From Candidatus Tectimicrobiota bacterium (GTDB lineage Bacteria; Tectomicrobia; Entotheonellia; Entotheonellales; Entotheonellaceae): a DNA stretch of 64,000 nucleotides. The stretch lies in assembly GCA_026005175.1 (NCBI GenBank), contig BPKO01000010.1:1-64000 (forward strand), read 5' to 3'. Each line of letters begins with the position of its first letter. Positions within the stretch are counted from its first letter, which is position 1. Below are positions 52,569 through 62,500 of this stretch, piece after piece. The translations under genes and the position numbers were made by a program. Below the pieces are notes generated by a model. The model was not told where the DNA came from, ran no database searches, and saw only the letters and a program-made list of their open reading frames with translations.

Positions 52569-53093
52569 ATGATCACCGGCACCGTGACGTCGATCTTTGG
52601 CGACGACATCAACACCGACGACATCATCCCGGCGTCGTACTTGCAGCAGAGCACCGACCGCCGCTTCTTCAAAGACTACGCCTTCGAAAAGTACGACCCC
52701 GCCTTTCGCCAGCGCTGCCAGCAGGCCGAAGCCAACATCATCGTGGCCGGCGCCAACTTTGGCTGCGGCTCGAGCCGCGAGCAGGCGGTCTACGCCATCA
52801 AAGAAAACCGCGTCGTCTGCGTCATCGCCCGCTCTTACCCCGACATCTTTTACCGCAACGCTCTCAACAACGGCCTGGTGCTCATCACCCTGCCCGACAC
52901 TTCGTCTTTTCGCCTTGGCGACGAGCTCGCCATCGACCTCGACGCCGGCACTGTGGAAAACCGCTCGCAGGGAACGCGCTTCACCTTTGCCATGCCCCCG
53001 GAAGAGCGCGAAACCTTCAAGCAAGGGGGCATGATCGGGCGGGTGCGCGCCCACCTCGAAGAGATCCTGGCGGCGCGCCAGGCCAGGCGCTAA
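52569..53093 (+). CDS. Aconitase-superfamily small subunit (LeuD/DmdB-like)
   Basis: Swivel-domain subunit of a heterodimeric hydro-lyase, 174 aa, of the isopropylmalate isomerase/homoaconitase small-subunit family. GDDINTDDIIPASYL opens it, and ANFGCGSSREQAVYAIKENR is the conserved substrate loop; RSYPDIFYRNALNNGL and FKQGGMIGRVR follow. It pairs with the large subunit 34 bp downstream. With an aldolase third, it could act on substituted malates rather than leucine precursors. ATG 52569; no leu genes follow. Confidence 0.9.
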   Translation: MITGTVTSIFGDDINTDDIIPASYLQQSTDRRFFKDYAFEKYDPAFRQRCQQAEANIIVAGANFGCGSSREQAVYAIKENRVVCVIARSYPDIFYRNALNNGLVLITLPDTSSFRLGDELAIDLDAGTVENRSQGTRFTFAMPPEERETFKQGGMIGRVRAHLEEILAARQARR

Positions 53094-53127
53094 GCAGGCC
53101 TGCGGCCAACGCAGAGGAGACGTGGCA

Positions 53128-54471
53128 ATGGGCCAGACCATGGTGGAAAAAATCGTCTCGCGGCACGTGGGCCGCCCCGTCTACGCCGGGGAGAAGATCT
53201 CCCGCTTGCCGATTACCAAGCTTTTCTTCAACGACGTCATCGGGCCGCCGGCCATCAAGGGCTTCCTGGAAAACTTCAGCGACCTCTTTGCCAAGTACGG
53301 CCTCACGCCGCAGGTCTTTGACCCGCAGCGCGTCTTTTTTATCCCCGACCACTCGGTGCCCGCCTTTGCCATCGCCATTGCCGAGGGCATCAAGCTCATG
53401 CAGGCTTTTGCCAAAGAGCGCGGCATCGCCATGTACAAAGAAGGCGACGGCATCGAGCACGTGGTGCTCATCGAAGACGGCCACATCGTGCCCTGGGACA
53501 TCGTGCTGGGCACCGACTCCCACACCGACACCAACGGCGCCTTGGGGGCCCTGGCCTTTGGCGTGGGCACCACGGAAGCCATGTACGCCATGGCCACCGG
53601 CCACCTCTACGACTTCGTGGTGCCCGAGTCGATTCGCTTCGAGCTAAGCGGCGCCTTGCCCACGGGCGTCTACGCCAAAGACCTCATCTTGTACCTCATC
53701 GGCACCATGGGCGCCGGGGGCTGCTCCAAGCGGGTGGCGGAGTTTACCGGCGAGGGGGTGCGCAGCCTGAGCATGGACGCCCGCACCACCATCTGCAACA
53801 TGGCGGTGGAGATGAGCGCGCGTACCGGCATCATGGCTTACGACGAGGTGCTGGCCGATTACCTCAAAGACCGCGCCCGCTGGCCGGTCGAGCCCATCGC
53901 CAGCGACCCCGACGCCACGTACGCGCGCACCGTGCACGTGGACTTGTCGGCGCTCGAGCCCATGGTGGCCTTCCCCCACAAGCCGGCCAACGTCACCCCC
54001 ATCTCGCAGGTGCAGGAGATGATTGCCCGCAGCCAGCGCGAGCCCACCCCCGACTTTTGCCCGGTGGAGGACGACACCATCACCGATGCCTTTCTCGGCT
54101 CTTGCACCAACGCCCGCTACGAAGACCTGGTGATCGGGGCCCAGGTGCTGCGCGGCCACAAGGTGCACCCCGACGTCAACCTCATCGTCATTCCGGCCAG
54201 CCGCAAGGTGTACGAGCGGGCCATGGACGAGGGCATCCTGCAGGTCTTTATCAAGGCTGGGGCCAACGTCGAATCTTCCAACTGCGGCCCCTGTTTTGGC
54301 AGCCACATGGGGGTGCTGTCGAGCAAGTCCAAAATGATCAGCACCAGCAACCGCAACTACAAAGGCCGCATGGGCTCCCCCGAAGCGCGCATTTTCCTGG
54401 CCAGCCCGGCCACGGTGGTGGCCAGTGCCATCGAGGGGCGCCTCGCCGACCCGAGAAAGTACCTGACGTGA
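53128..54471 (+). CDS. Aconitase-superfamily large subunit (LeuC/DmdA-like)
   Basis: Fe-S hydro-lyase large subunit, 447 aa, binding a 4Fe-4S cluster for dehydration/rehydration of a hydroxyacid. GTDSHTDTNGALGALAFGVG (active-site His/Asp), LGSCTNARYEDL and SNCGPCFGSHMGV supply the three cluster Cys. ATG 53128 has GAGGAGAC eight bases upstream; GTG two codons earlier is possible. The order small-large subunit is reversed from usual leuCD. The neighbour aldolase suggests a catabolic hydratase, as in nicotinate breakdown where dimethylmaleate hydratase (DmdAB) belongs to this family (inference). Confidence 0.92.
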   Translation: MGQTMVEKIVSRHVGRPVYAGEKISRLPITKLFFNDVIGPPAIKGFLENFSDLFAKYGLTPQVFDPQRVFFIPDHSVPAFAIAIAEGIKLMQAFAKERGIAMYKEGDGIEHVVLIEDGHIVPWDIVLGTDSHTDTNGALGALAFGVGTTEAMYAMATGHLYDFVVPESIRFELSGALPTGVYAKDLILYLIGTMGAGGCSKRVAEFTGEGVRSLSMDARTTICNMAVEMSARTGIMAYDEVLADYLKDRARWPVEPIASDPDATYARTVHVDLSALEPMVAFPHKPANVTPISQVQEMIARSQREPTPDFCPVEDDTITDAFLGSCTNARYEDLVIGAQVLRGHKVHPDVNLIVIPASRKVYERAMDEGILQVFIKAGANVESSNCGPCFGSHMGVLSSKSKMISTSNRNYKGRMGSPEARIFLASPATVVASAIEGRLADPRKYLT

Positions 54472-54512
54472 GGCAGGCAGCGGCATTGGACAGGGCGCTT
54501 GAGGAGGCAACG

Positions 54513-55286
54513 GTGAAAAAGAACCGCGTCAAGGAACTGTGGCGGCAAGGCAAGCCGGCGGTGCAGGGGTGGTGCTCGAGCGGCAACCCCTACATCGCCG
54601 AACTCATGGCCCACGCCGGTTTTGATGCCGTGGTCATCGACTGGCAGCACGGCGTGGGCGTCAGCCAGGACAGCGTGGTGGCCTGCCTGCAGGCGATGAG
54701 CGGCAGCGATGCGGTGCCCCTCGTGCGCGTGCCCTGGAATGCCCCCGAATACATCTGGTACGCGCTTGACGCCGGCGCCTACGGGGTCATCGTGCCCATG
54801 GTCAACTCCTACGCCGAGGCCGAAGCGGCAGGGCGGGCCTGTCGCTACGCGCCGCGTGGCTGCCGCAGCGTCGCCGGCAACCGGCCGTCGCTGAGCGAGC
54901 CGCTGCCCGCTTACGTGCAGCGGGCCAACGACGAGATCCTCTGCCTGGTGATGATCGAGACGGTCAAGGCGCTGGAGAACGTCGAAGAGATCGCCCGCGC
55001 CCCGGAAATCGATGGCCTCTATATCGGGCCCAGCGACTTGTCGCTGGACATGGGGCTGGACTTGAGCAACTGGGCCGACGACCCGCGGCACCTGGCCGCC
55101 GTGGAGCGCGTGTTTGCTGCCGCGCGCGCCAACGGCATCGCCCCTTGCCACCACGGCGGCAGCCCCGAAGTGTCGGCCAAGTTCGTCAAAATGGGCTCGA
55201 TGCTCTGCCAGGTAGGCAACGACATGCGCCTGCTGGCCGCCGCCACCGCAAGCGCCCTCACGGCGTTTCGTGCCGCGCTGGGGTAA
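54513..55286 (+). CDS. HpcH/HpaI-family aldolase
   Basis: Class II pyruvate aldolase of the HpaI group, 257 aa. KELWRQGKPAVQGWCSSGNP, FDAVVIDWQHGVGVSQDSV (active-site His), VPLVRVPWNAPEYIWYALDA with the pyruvate-binding Arg, PMVNSYAEAEAAGRAC, and GLYIGPSDLSLDMG with the metal Asp/Glu region are landmarks. GTG start 54513 behind GAGGAGG. Third gene in the LeuD/LeuC operon, 41 bp after LeuC, implying a hydratase-then-aldol-cleavage sequence giving pyruvate plus an aldehyde or oxoacid. Ends overlapping a convergent gene by 29 bp. Confidence 0.9.
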   Translation: MKKNRVKELWRQGKPAVQGWCSSGNPYIAELMAHAGFDAVVIDWQHGVGVSQDSVVACLQAMSGSDAVPLVRVPWNAPEYIWYALDAGAYGVIVPMVNSYAEAEAAGRACRYAPRGCRSVAGNRPSLSEPLPAYVQRANDEILCLVMIETVKALENVEEIARAPEIDGLYIGPSDLSLDMGLDLSNWADDPRHLAAVERVFAAARANGIAPCHHGGSPEVSAKFVKMGSMLCQVGNDMRLLAAATASALTAFRAALG

Positions 55287-56487
55287 GCGGCGCCGCGAGC
55301 GGGCCGAACTCGGCCACCACGTCGTAGCGGTAGATCCAGTCCATCTCCCGCTGGCGGAAATCCGGATCCTGGGCAAAGCGGGCGTTGCGCTCGGCGATGG
55401 CCGCCGGGTCGGCCAGGTGCAGCCGCTGGCCGCGGGCCCGCGCCCCGAGCTGCACCTGGCTCACGCGCGGCTTGCGGGCCGCCTCGTAGGCCTGCAGCGC
55501 CGCTTCCACTCCAGCGTGGGTTTGCAGGCAGCGTGCCAGCACGTAGGCGTCCTCGATGGCCATGCACGCCCCCTGCGCCAAAAACGGCAGCATGGGGTGG
55601 CAGGCGTCGCCCAGCAGGGTGACGCGGCCGCACGTCCAGCGCGGCATCGGCTCGCGGTCGTACAACGCCCACTTGAAGCAGCGGTCCATGGCGGCAATGA
55701 GCGCCTGGATGGTGGGGTGCCAGCCGGTAAACTCGGCACGCAGCTCGCGCAGGTCGCCTTCGGTGGACCACGACTCTAGGCGCCAGTGGTCTTGCTCGCA
55801 GACGCCGACGCAGTTGACCAGGGTGCCGCGCCGCAGCAAGTAGTGCACGAAGTGGTGGTGCGGCCCCATCCAGTTGTAGCCTTTACGCTCGATGAGCCCC
55901 GCCGGCAGGCGGGCTAAGGGCACCGTGGCGCGAAAGGCCACCATGCCGGTAAAGCGCGGCGCTTCGGGGCCAAAGAGGCTGTGGCGCACCACCGAGTGAA
56001 TGCCGTCGGCGCCGACGACCACGTCGCCTTCGGCCGCCGTGCCGTTGGCAAAGCGCACCCGCACCCGCTCTCCTGCCGCCTCTACCCCCACGCAGCGGGC
56101 GCCCAGGCAAATGGCGTCGGGCGCCAGGCGCTGTACCGCGGCCACCAGCAGGGCATGCAAGTCGGCGCGGTGCACGTGGTAGTAGGGCGCCCCGTAGGTG
56201 CGCACAAAGGCGTCACCCAGCTCGATGCGGTTGAGCACTTGGCCGCTTTGCCAGTCACGGCCTTCCAGGGCCAGCGGCCGCACCGCCACGGCGTCTAGCG
56301 CCGCAGCTACCCCGATTTGCCGCAGCACTTTCACCGCATTGGGGCTGATCTGGATGCCGGCCCCCACCTCGCCCAGCACCGGGGCCTGCTCGTAGACGCG
56401 CACGGCAAAGCCGGCACGGCGCAAGCAGGCGGCTGCGGTGAGGCCCCCCAGGCCAGCGCCGATAATGAGCACCTGCAGCGGTCGCAT
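55258..56487 (-). CDS. FAD-dependent monooxygenase (salicylate hydroxylase-like)
   Basis: Class A flavoprotein aromatic hydroxylase, 409 aa, using FAD and NAD(P)H. VLIIGAGLGGLTAAACLRRA dinucleotide fold, VGAGIQISPNAVKVLRQIG (salicylate hydroxylase signature), VVVGADGIHSVVR (DG motif) and CGRVTLLGDACHPMLPFLAQ (GD motif). The product is likely a hydroxylated phenol; the substrate is not indicated. Convergent with the aldolase gene. It follows a PPOX gene 11 bp upstream on the same strand, probably one transcript. Confidence 0.9.
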   Translation of the reverse strand: MRPLQVLIIGAGLGGLTAAACLRRAGFAVRVYEQAPVLGEVGAGIQISPNAVKVLRQIGVAAALDAVAVRPLALEGRDWQSGQVLNRIELGDAFVRTYGAPYYHVHRADLHALLVAAVQRLAPDAICLGARCVGVEAAGERVRVRFANGTAAEGDVVVGADGIHSVVRHSLFGPEAPRFTGMVAFRATVPLARLPAGLIERKGYNWMGPHHHFVHYLLRRGTLVNCVGVCEQDHWRLESWSTEGDLRELRAEFTGWHPTIQALIAAMDRCFKWALYDREPMPRWTCGRVTLLGDACHPMLPFLAQGACMAIEDAYVLARCLQTHAGVEAALQAYEAARKPRVSQVQLGARARGQRLHLADPAAIAERNARFAQDPDFRQREMDWIYRYDVVAEFGPLAAPLTPARHETP

Positions 56488-56498
56488 TTCTCCCTTCC

Positions 56499-56933
56499 TC
56501 AGGCGCTCCCTGCGCGCAGCAGACCGTAGACGCGCTGCGGGCGCACCAGCACCACCACCGCCCGCTGCTGGCGCATGACGCGGTCGTACTCTTCCCAGTC
56601 CGGGTGCTCCTTGTCGCCACAGGCGCGGTAGACGTCGCGCAGCATGAGCCGCACCGTCTCGGCGTCGGTGTTGTCGTAGTCAAAGAGCTGCGCCTCTCCC
56701 TCCACCGCCACCCAGCTCAGCCAGTCGGCGCTCACCGCCAGCACGGTGCAGCGCGGGTCGCGGCGCAGGTTGCGCGCTTTGACCGAGGTGCCGCGCACGA
56801 TGACAAAGGCGGCGTGGTCGCGATAGACGCCGCAGAGCACGATGCTGGCGTGCATGGCGCCGTCGGGCTGATAGGTGGTCACCACGCCGCGGTGGTGCCG
56901 CTGCATGAATCCTTTGGCTTCTTCAAAGCGCAC
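56499..56933 (-). CDS. PPOX-class F420/FMN-binding protein
   Basis: Split-barrel flavin/deazaflavin-binding protein, 144 aa, of the pyridoxamine-phosphate-oxidase-like (TIGR03618-type) F420 family. HHRGVVTTYQPDGAMHASIV, VRGTSVKARNLRRDPRCTVL, and SWVAVEGEAQLFDYD with a C-terminal conserved VLVRPQRVYG. These often reduce double bonds with F420H2, consistent with the three LLM enzymes in the window. ATG 56933. It lies between an SDR (15 bp upstream) and the FAD monooxygenase, in one operon. Confidence 0.82.
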   Translation of the reverse strand: MRFEEAKGFMQRHHRGVVTTYQPDGAMHASIVLCGVYRDHAAFVIVRGTSVKARNLRRDPRCTVLAVSADWLSWVAVEGEAQLFDYDNTDAETVRLMLRDVYRACGDKEHPDWEEYDRVMRQQRAVVVLVRPQRVYGLLRAGSA

Positions 56934-56948
56934 GCGTCTCCCCTCCCC

Positions 56949-57713
56949 TTACTGCGCTGCCAGCCCGCCATCGACGCTCAGGGCATGGCCGGTGACAAAA
57001 GAAGCGGCGTCGCTGCACAGCCAGACGACCGCTTCGGCCACTTCCTCCGGCGTGCCCAGACGCCCCATGGGCTCGCTGGCTGCCAGGCGCTCTTCGGCCT
57101 GCGGGTTGCGCTCCAGAAACATCCGCTGCACCATGGCGGTGCGAATGATCCCCGGGCAGACGGCATTGACGCGAATGCCGGCTTTGGCGTACTCGAGCGC
57201 CGCCGCGCGGGTGAGTCCCACCACCCCGTGCTTGCTGGCCACGTAAGCCGCCAGGCGCCTGGCCCCGACGAGGCCGGCCAGCGACGCGGTGTTGACGATG
57301 GCCCCGCCGCCCTGCCGCAGCATCTGGGCGATCTCGTACTTCATGCACAGCCACACGCCTTTGAGGTTGACCGCCAGCACGCGGTCCCACGCCTCTTCGG
57401 GATACTCCGCCGTGGGAGCCAGGGGCCCCTCGATGCCGGCGTTGTTGTGGGCGCAGTCAAGGCGGCCGTATGCGGCCACCGCTTCAGCCACCAGCGCTTC
57501 TACTTCGGCAGCGCGCGTGACGTCGGCGCGCACAAAGCGCGCTTCGCCCCCGGCTTGCCGGATGCGCGCCACCGTTTCCTCGCCGCCGGCAGCGGCGGTA
57601 TCGGCCACCACCACCCGCGCCCCTTCGCGCGCACAGGCCAAGGCGGTGGCGCGGCCGATGCCCGAGGCCGCGCCGGTGACCAACACCACTTTGCCCGCCA
57701 GACACCCTGCCAT
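56949..57713 (-). CDS. SDR-family oxidoreductase, paralogue of the 32762 gene
   Basis: Classical SDR, 254 aa. TGAASGIGRATALACA, VVVADTAAAGG, CAHNNAGIEG, and Ser-Tyr-Lys as NTASLAGLVGARRLAAYVASK, ending VTGHALSVDGGLAAQ. Very close along the whole length to the SDR at 32762-33526 (shared NLKGVWLCMKYEI-type, LCSDAASFVTGHA strings), so a gene duplication or a common pathway type. First of the SDR-PPOX-FAD monooxygenase group. ATG 57713 follows AGGAGGAAC. Confidence 0.9.
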   Translation of the reverse strand: MAGCLAGKVVLVTGAASGIGRATALACAREGARVVVADTAAAGGEETVARIRQAGGEARFVRADVTRAAEVEALVAEAVAAYGRLDCAHNNAGIEGPLAPTAEYPEEAWDRVLAVNLKGVWLCMKYEIAQMLRQGGGAIVNTASLAGLVGARRLAAYVASKHGVVGLTRAAALEYAKAGIRVNAVCPGIIRTAMVQRMFLERNPQAEERLAASEPMGRLGTPEEVAEAVVWLCSDAASFVTGHALSVDGGLAAQ

Positions 57714-57744
57714 GGGCGTTCCTCCTGTCTTGTCGTTCCTCGCC

Positions 57745-58908
57745 TCAGACTTCGGGGAATTGCAGGTAAGGGTCAAGCTGCACGCACAGGCTGTTGAGCA
57801 CCGTGGCCACCAGGCGGTACTGGCCGACGGTGAAGACGACGTCCATGAGCTGTGGCGTGGTGTACTGCGCCGCCAGGGCTGCCCAGGTGGCGTCGTCGAG
57901 GGTGCTCTGGCGGTGCAGCTGTTCGGCAGCGCGCACCAGTGCCTGCTCGTGCGCCACCGGCCACGCCGCGGCCGCCTCGGCTGCCGCCAGGGTGCGGATT
58001 TCGGCTTCCGAGAGCCCGGCGCGCCGGGCAAAGGGGAGGTGCTGGGCCCATTCGTAAGCGGCACCGCACAGGCGGCCCGTGCGCAGGATGAGGATCTCGC
58101 GGTGGCGCGGCGGCAGGGTGGACTTGTGCAGCATGTGGGTAAAAAAGGGCAGCCAGCGGCGCAGCAAGTCGGGGTGGCGCACCAGAGTGTCGAGTACGTT
58201 TACGGTGGGCAGCGGCCCGTGGGCTTTGGCCAGCAGCTCGCGCTGCGCTGGCGTCCATGCCGCCTCCGGCAGCGGCGCCAGCCGCGGCACGGGACGCGGG
58301 ACCTGCAAAGGCGGCAAGTGGGGCGAGGGGTGTCGCCGGTTGCGCGGCAGCCCGGGGTCAAAGCCGGTGTAGCCTGCGTCAAGCGGGACCCCGAAGCTGT
58401 TGAGGGCCATGGCCAGCAGCAGGTAGTTGCCGGCGGTAAAGAGGACGTCGAGCAGCTGGCGCTCGTCGTAGTGCGCCGCCAGCGCTGCCCAGGTGGCGTC
58501 GTCAACGAACGCCTCGAGGTAGAGGCCATCAGCAGCGCGCAGCAGCGCCGCTTCCAGGGGCGACCAGCGGGCATCCGGAGCCTCTGCCGCCACGGCGGCA
58601 ATCTCTTCTGCACTCAGGCCGGCTTCGGTGGCCAGCCGCCGGTGCTGGGCCCATTCGTAGGCGCAGTCGGCAAGCCAGGCCGTGCGCAGGATGAGCAGCT
58701 CGCGGTGGCGCGGCGGCAAGGTGCTTTTGAAGAGCACGTGGTTGGCCAGCACCACCCAGCGCCGCAGCAGCGCCGGATGGTTGGCCAGCACCTGCATGAC
58801 GTTGAAGATCTGGCCCAGGCCGCCGGGGCGCTCAAAGCGAGCGCGCAGCTCGGCATCCCAGGCGTCTGGCGGCAAAGGCGCAATGCGGGGCGTCACGGGC
58901 TGAGTCAT
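57745..58908 (-). CDS. Tandem-duplicated carboxymuconolactone decarboxylase-like protein
   Basis: A 387-aa protein made of two AhpD/CMD-fold repeats of ~180 aa. Repeat 1: HVLFKSTLPPRHRELLILRT, CAYEWAQHRRLA, DDATWAALAAHYDERQLLD. Repeat 2: HMLHKSTLPPRHREILILRT, CGAAYEWAQHLPFA, DDATWAALAAQYTTPQLMD. Single CMD domains work as oligomers; this one fuses two. YEWAQH replaces the CxxC redox motif, so it is a decarboxylase-like or hydratase relative rather than a peroxidase. ATG 58908. Function and substrate unknown. Lies just upstream of the SDR of the same strand (31 bp). Confidence 0.88.
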   Translation of the reverse strand: MTQPVTPRIAPLPPDAWDAELRARFERPGGLGQIFNVMQVLANHPALLRRWVVLANHVLFKSTLPPRHRELLILRTAWLADCAYEWAQHRRLATEAGLSAEEIAAVAAEAPDARWSPLEAALLRAADGLYLEAFVDDATWAALAAHYDERQLLDVLFTAGNYLLLAMALNSFGVPLDAGYTGFDPGLPRNRRHPSPHLPPLQVPRPVPRLAPLPEAAWTPAQRELLAKAHGPLPTVNVLDTLVRHPDLLRRWLPFFTHMLHKSTLPPRHREILILRTGRLCGAAYEWAQHLPFARRAGLSEAEIRTLAAAEAAAAWPVAHEQALVRAAEQLHRQSTLDDATWAALAAQYTTPQLMDVVFTVGQYRLVATVLNSLCVQLDPYLQFPEV

Positions 58909-58938
58909 GGCGGTGTCCTCGTGTGCGGGCTAGGGGTG

Positions 58939-59328
58939 TCAGCGCCGCCGGCGCCAGCGCCGTTTCGTCTCACGCCACCGCGGGCTGCCGTCTCCTGCCT
59001 CGGCGTGCCGCAGCGTCTTGAGAAAGCGGTGCGGCGCTTCGAGTTGGGCCAGCGCCCGGGCACAGGCCCGTCCGGCAGCGGTGAGGGCGACGCTGCGCGC
59101 CCAGCCCTGGCGCGGCAAGGTCACCAGGCCGGCGCGCAAGAGCTGTTGTAACCCGGTGCGCACTTGCGCGGGCGCGGCAGCCACCCCCTGCACCACCTGC
59201 CAGTACGGAATGGCGGCGCTCTCCTGCATGGGGTGGCGGCGCTGCAGCTCGGCATCGAGCCAGCGCAGCAGGGTCCGCTGCAGCGGCGAGAGCTGGCGCA
59301 GAGCCGGATGAGACGAGAAGCGGGCCAT
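58939..59328 (-). CDS. Hypothetical winged-helix-like protein
   Basis: Unrecognised protein, 129 aa, start ATG 59328 after GGGAGACC. It has a helix-turn-helix character: PIPYW-type VVQGVAAAPAQVRTGLQQLL, then RAGLVTLPRQGWARSVALTAA resembling recognition helix and wing of a MarR/winged-helix domain, followed by a strongly basic tail (KRRWRRRR). Possibly a DNA-binding regulator of the neighbouring CMD gene. The tail could also bind membrane or RNA. Not assignable to a known family with certainty. Confidence 0.5.
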   Translation of the reverse strand: MARFSSHPALRQLSPLQRTLLRWLDAELQRRHPMQESAAIPYWQVVQGVAAAPAQVRTGLQQLLRAGLVTLPRQGWARSVALTAAGRACARALAQLEAPHRFLKTLRHAEAGDGSPRWRETKRRWRRRR

Positions 59329-59502
59329 GAGAGGTCTCCCTTGCGGCGCAGCGGCCGCAACTTGGCGCTTGCTGGCTGATAGCGGCGGCTGCGGACGAAA
59401 CCAGCATACGGCGATTGCGCGGGAAAGGCAAGCGCCGGCGTGGTATGCTCTAGGGGTACCCTGCCACCGGCGGCCGGGTATGGCCCTAGAGGAGAACCCG
59501 CC

Positions 59503-62500
59503 GTGGGGTGCCGGCACTGCGGCTTCACCAACCCTCCCGGAATGAACTTCTGCGGCCGCTGCGGCGCCTCCCTCACAGCGCCGCTGGCCACCGAGCCGTC
59601 CCTGTCTGGCTACGGTCAGCCCGAAGGCGAGCGCCGGCATGTGACCGTGCTTTTTGCCGACATGCAAGGCTACACGCCCCTGGCCGAAACCCTGGGGGAA
59701 GAGGCTGTTTACCGCCTCATGGAGCAGGTGTACAAGCGCCTGATCACCGCCGTACATGCGGAAGAAGGCACGGTGCAGGAGCTTACCGGCGACGGCGTGC
59801 TGGCCCTTTTCGGAGCGCCGGTAGCCCTCGAGGACGCCCCCTTGCGCGCCTGTCGCGCCGCCCTGGCCATGCAGCAGCAATTAGAGGCCATCGGCGTAGA
59901 GACCGAAGCCACCTATGGGGTGCGGCCACAGCTGCGCGTCGGCATCCACACCGGTCCGGTGGTGGTGGGCCGCGTGGGCACCGACCTGCGAATGGAATTC
60001 AAGGCCATCGGCGACACGGTAAACCTGGCGGCACGCCTGCAAGCGCTGGCCGAGCCGGGCACGGTGCTGCTGTCTGCGGCCACCTATGCGCTGGTCGCGC
60101 CGTATGTCGAGGCGCTCGATCTGGGGTGGCAGGCCATCAAGGGCAAAGCGGTGCCGCAGCGGGTCTATCGCCTCGGCAGCGTCAAAGCCGGCGCGTACGG
60201 CTTTGAGGCCGCCCTGCGCCGCGGCCTTTCGCCTCTGATCGGGCGGGAAGCCGAGCTGGCCTGCCTTGAAGAGGCCTGCGCCGCTTCCCGTCAGGGGACG
60301 CTGCGCGTGGTGCACCTGGTGGGAGAAGCGGGGGTAGGCAAGTCGCGGCTGCTGTACGAGCTGCAGCGGCGCCTCGCGGGCAGCGACAGCGTTTGCCTGG
60401 TGGGGCACTGTACGGCTCATGGCCGCAGCACCTCGTTTCTCCCTTTTATTGAAGTCGTGCGCGCCCTGTTTGGCCTTGCAGCGGGTGCAGACGCCGCGGC
60501 GGTGCGGGCCAAGCTGACGCAAGGCCTGGAGCGCCTCGGCCTGTCGCCCTCCATGGCCCTCCCCTTCTTGCTCGTGCTGCTAGGCGTCGAGGAGAGTGAG
60601 GCGGCGCTGCGCGGCCTTGACGGCGAAATCATCGGCGCCCGCACGCGCGAGCTCCTGCTGGCGCTGGTGCAGTGCCACGCCCGGCTCGCCCCTACGGTGC
60701 TCATTCTCGAAGACCTGCACTGGAGCGACGGCGCCTCGCAAGAGCTGCTCGAGAAGCTGGTTGCCCAGGACAGCGGCCTCAGGCTGGCCGTGTTGTGCTC
60801 CTCGCGCCCCACCTACGTTCCCCCCTGGCCGCCGCAGCCGCACGTGACCACCCTGCCCCTGGCGCCGCTGTCCCCGGAATCGACGCGACACCTGGTGCAA
60901 GCGCAGCTGGGCGAGGGCCTCCTGCCAGCCGAAACGCTCTGCCGCCTCGTCGACAAAGCCGAGGGCAACCCCCTGTTTGCCGAGGAGCTGGCCCGCTACC
61001 TCCGCGAGGCCGGTGACGGGAACCGCGCCGCCTTGCCAGAGGAAATCCCCATTCCCGAGAGCCTGCAGGACCTCTTGCAGGCACGCCTCGACCGGTTGTC
61101 GCCTCCGGCGCGCCGCCTCCTGCAGGTGGCCGCGGTGATCGGCCGCCGCTTTCCCCTTGCGCTGGCAAGCCAGGTGGTGGTCGAAGAGGGCGATTTTGCC
61201 GCTACCTTGCAGGAACTCGAGGCGCACGCGCTCGTTTACCCCGAAGGCGACGGCCAGACGTACCGCTTCAAGCATGCCCTGGTACAGGACGCCGTTTACG
61301 CCACGCTGCTCTCTGCCCGCCGCGCCGAGCTCCACCAGCAAGTCGCCATGGCAATCGAAACGGTGTACGCCGGGCGCCTGGGCGAGTGGACGGAATCCCT
61401 GGCCCACCACTGGAGCCAGACCGCCCGCCGAGACAAGACGGTTCATTACTTGCTACGCAGCGGTGAGAAAAGCCTGCGCGTTTACGCCCTGGAGGCGGCC
61501 GCCAGCGCCTTTCGCCAGGTGCTGGCGCACGCAGACGCCACCCCGGAAGGGGTCGCAGAGACGGCGTGGGCAGACGCCCTTCTGGGCCTGGTGCGTGTCC
61601 ACTACTACGAAAGCGACTTCAAGGGCATGATTGCCCTCCTGGAGCGCTACGCGGACCGCGTGGCCGCCCTTGCCGACTTGCGCCGCGGCGCCCTCCTGCG
61701 TTTCTGGCTAGGGTATGCCTACGCGTTTGCGGCGCGGCGCGATCTGGCGCAGCCGCTGCTCGAGCAGGCCTTGGCTCTGGGAGAGCGGCTGCAGGACGAG
61801 GAGTGCATCGGCTACGCCTGCCTTGGGCTTCTGTACCTCCACGCGTTCTGGACGCCGCTCGACACCGCCACCTCTGGCATGGTGCATCGGCTTGGGGCGC
61901 GCATTTTGGCTCTTGCCGAGCGCCGCGACGACGTCTACCTGGCCTCCAAGTGTCTCGTCGGGTTGGCCTTGCACGCCACCTTTCGCGGCCACTTCGCGCA
62001 GGCGCTGGCGTACGGCGAGCAGACCCTGGATCTGGGGCGCCGGGCGGGCGATCCGCGCACCCGGGCCATGGGGTTATGGGCTCAGGCCTGGGCCCTGGTC
62101 TTCGAGGAGCGTTTTGCCGAGGCTCTGGCCAAAGCAGAAGAAGCGGCACGCCTCTCTCCGCACCCGGTGGATCGGCTGGCGGCGCGCGGAGCGCAGGGTG
62201 CCGCCCTGGCCCTCATGGGGCAAAGCCAGGAAGGTCTCGCCCTGCTGGCCGAGGTGCGCCGGCAGCTGGCGGCAGGCGAGCAGATGTTCCTGGCCACCGG
62301 CGTCGATGTGCCGTACGGCGCGGCGCAGGTGCTGGCCGGTCACTGGCGGGCCGGGGTGCGCTGGATCCACGAGGCGATGCAGCGCAGCGCCGCCTGGGGC
62401 AACACCACGCAGGCGATGCTGGGACACCTCATTCTGGGGGAGATCTACTTGCGCATGGCGCTGAGGCAGGAGCGCCCCCCGCTGGCGGTGCTGTGGCGCA

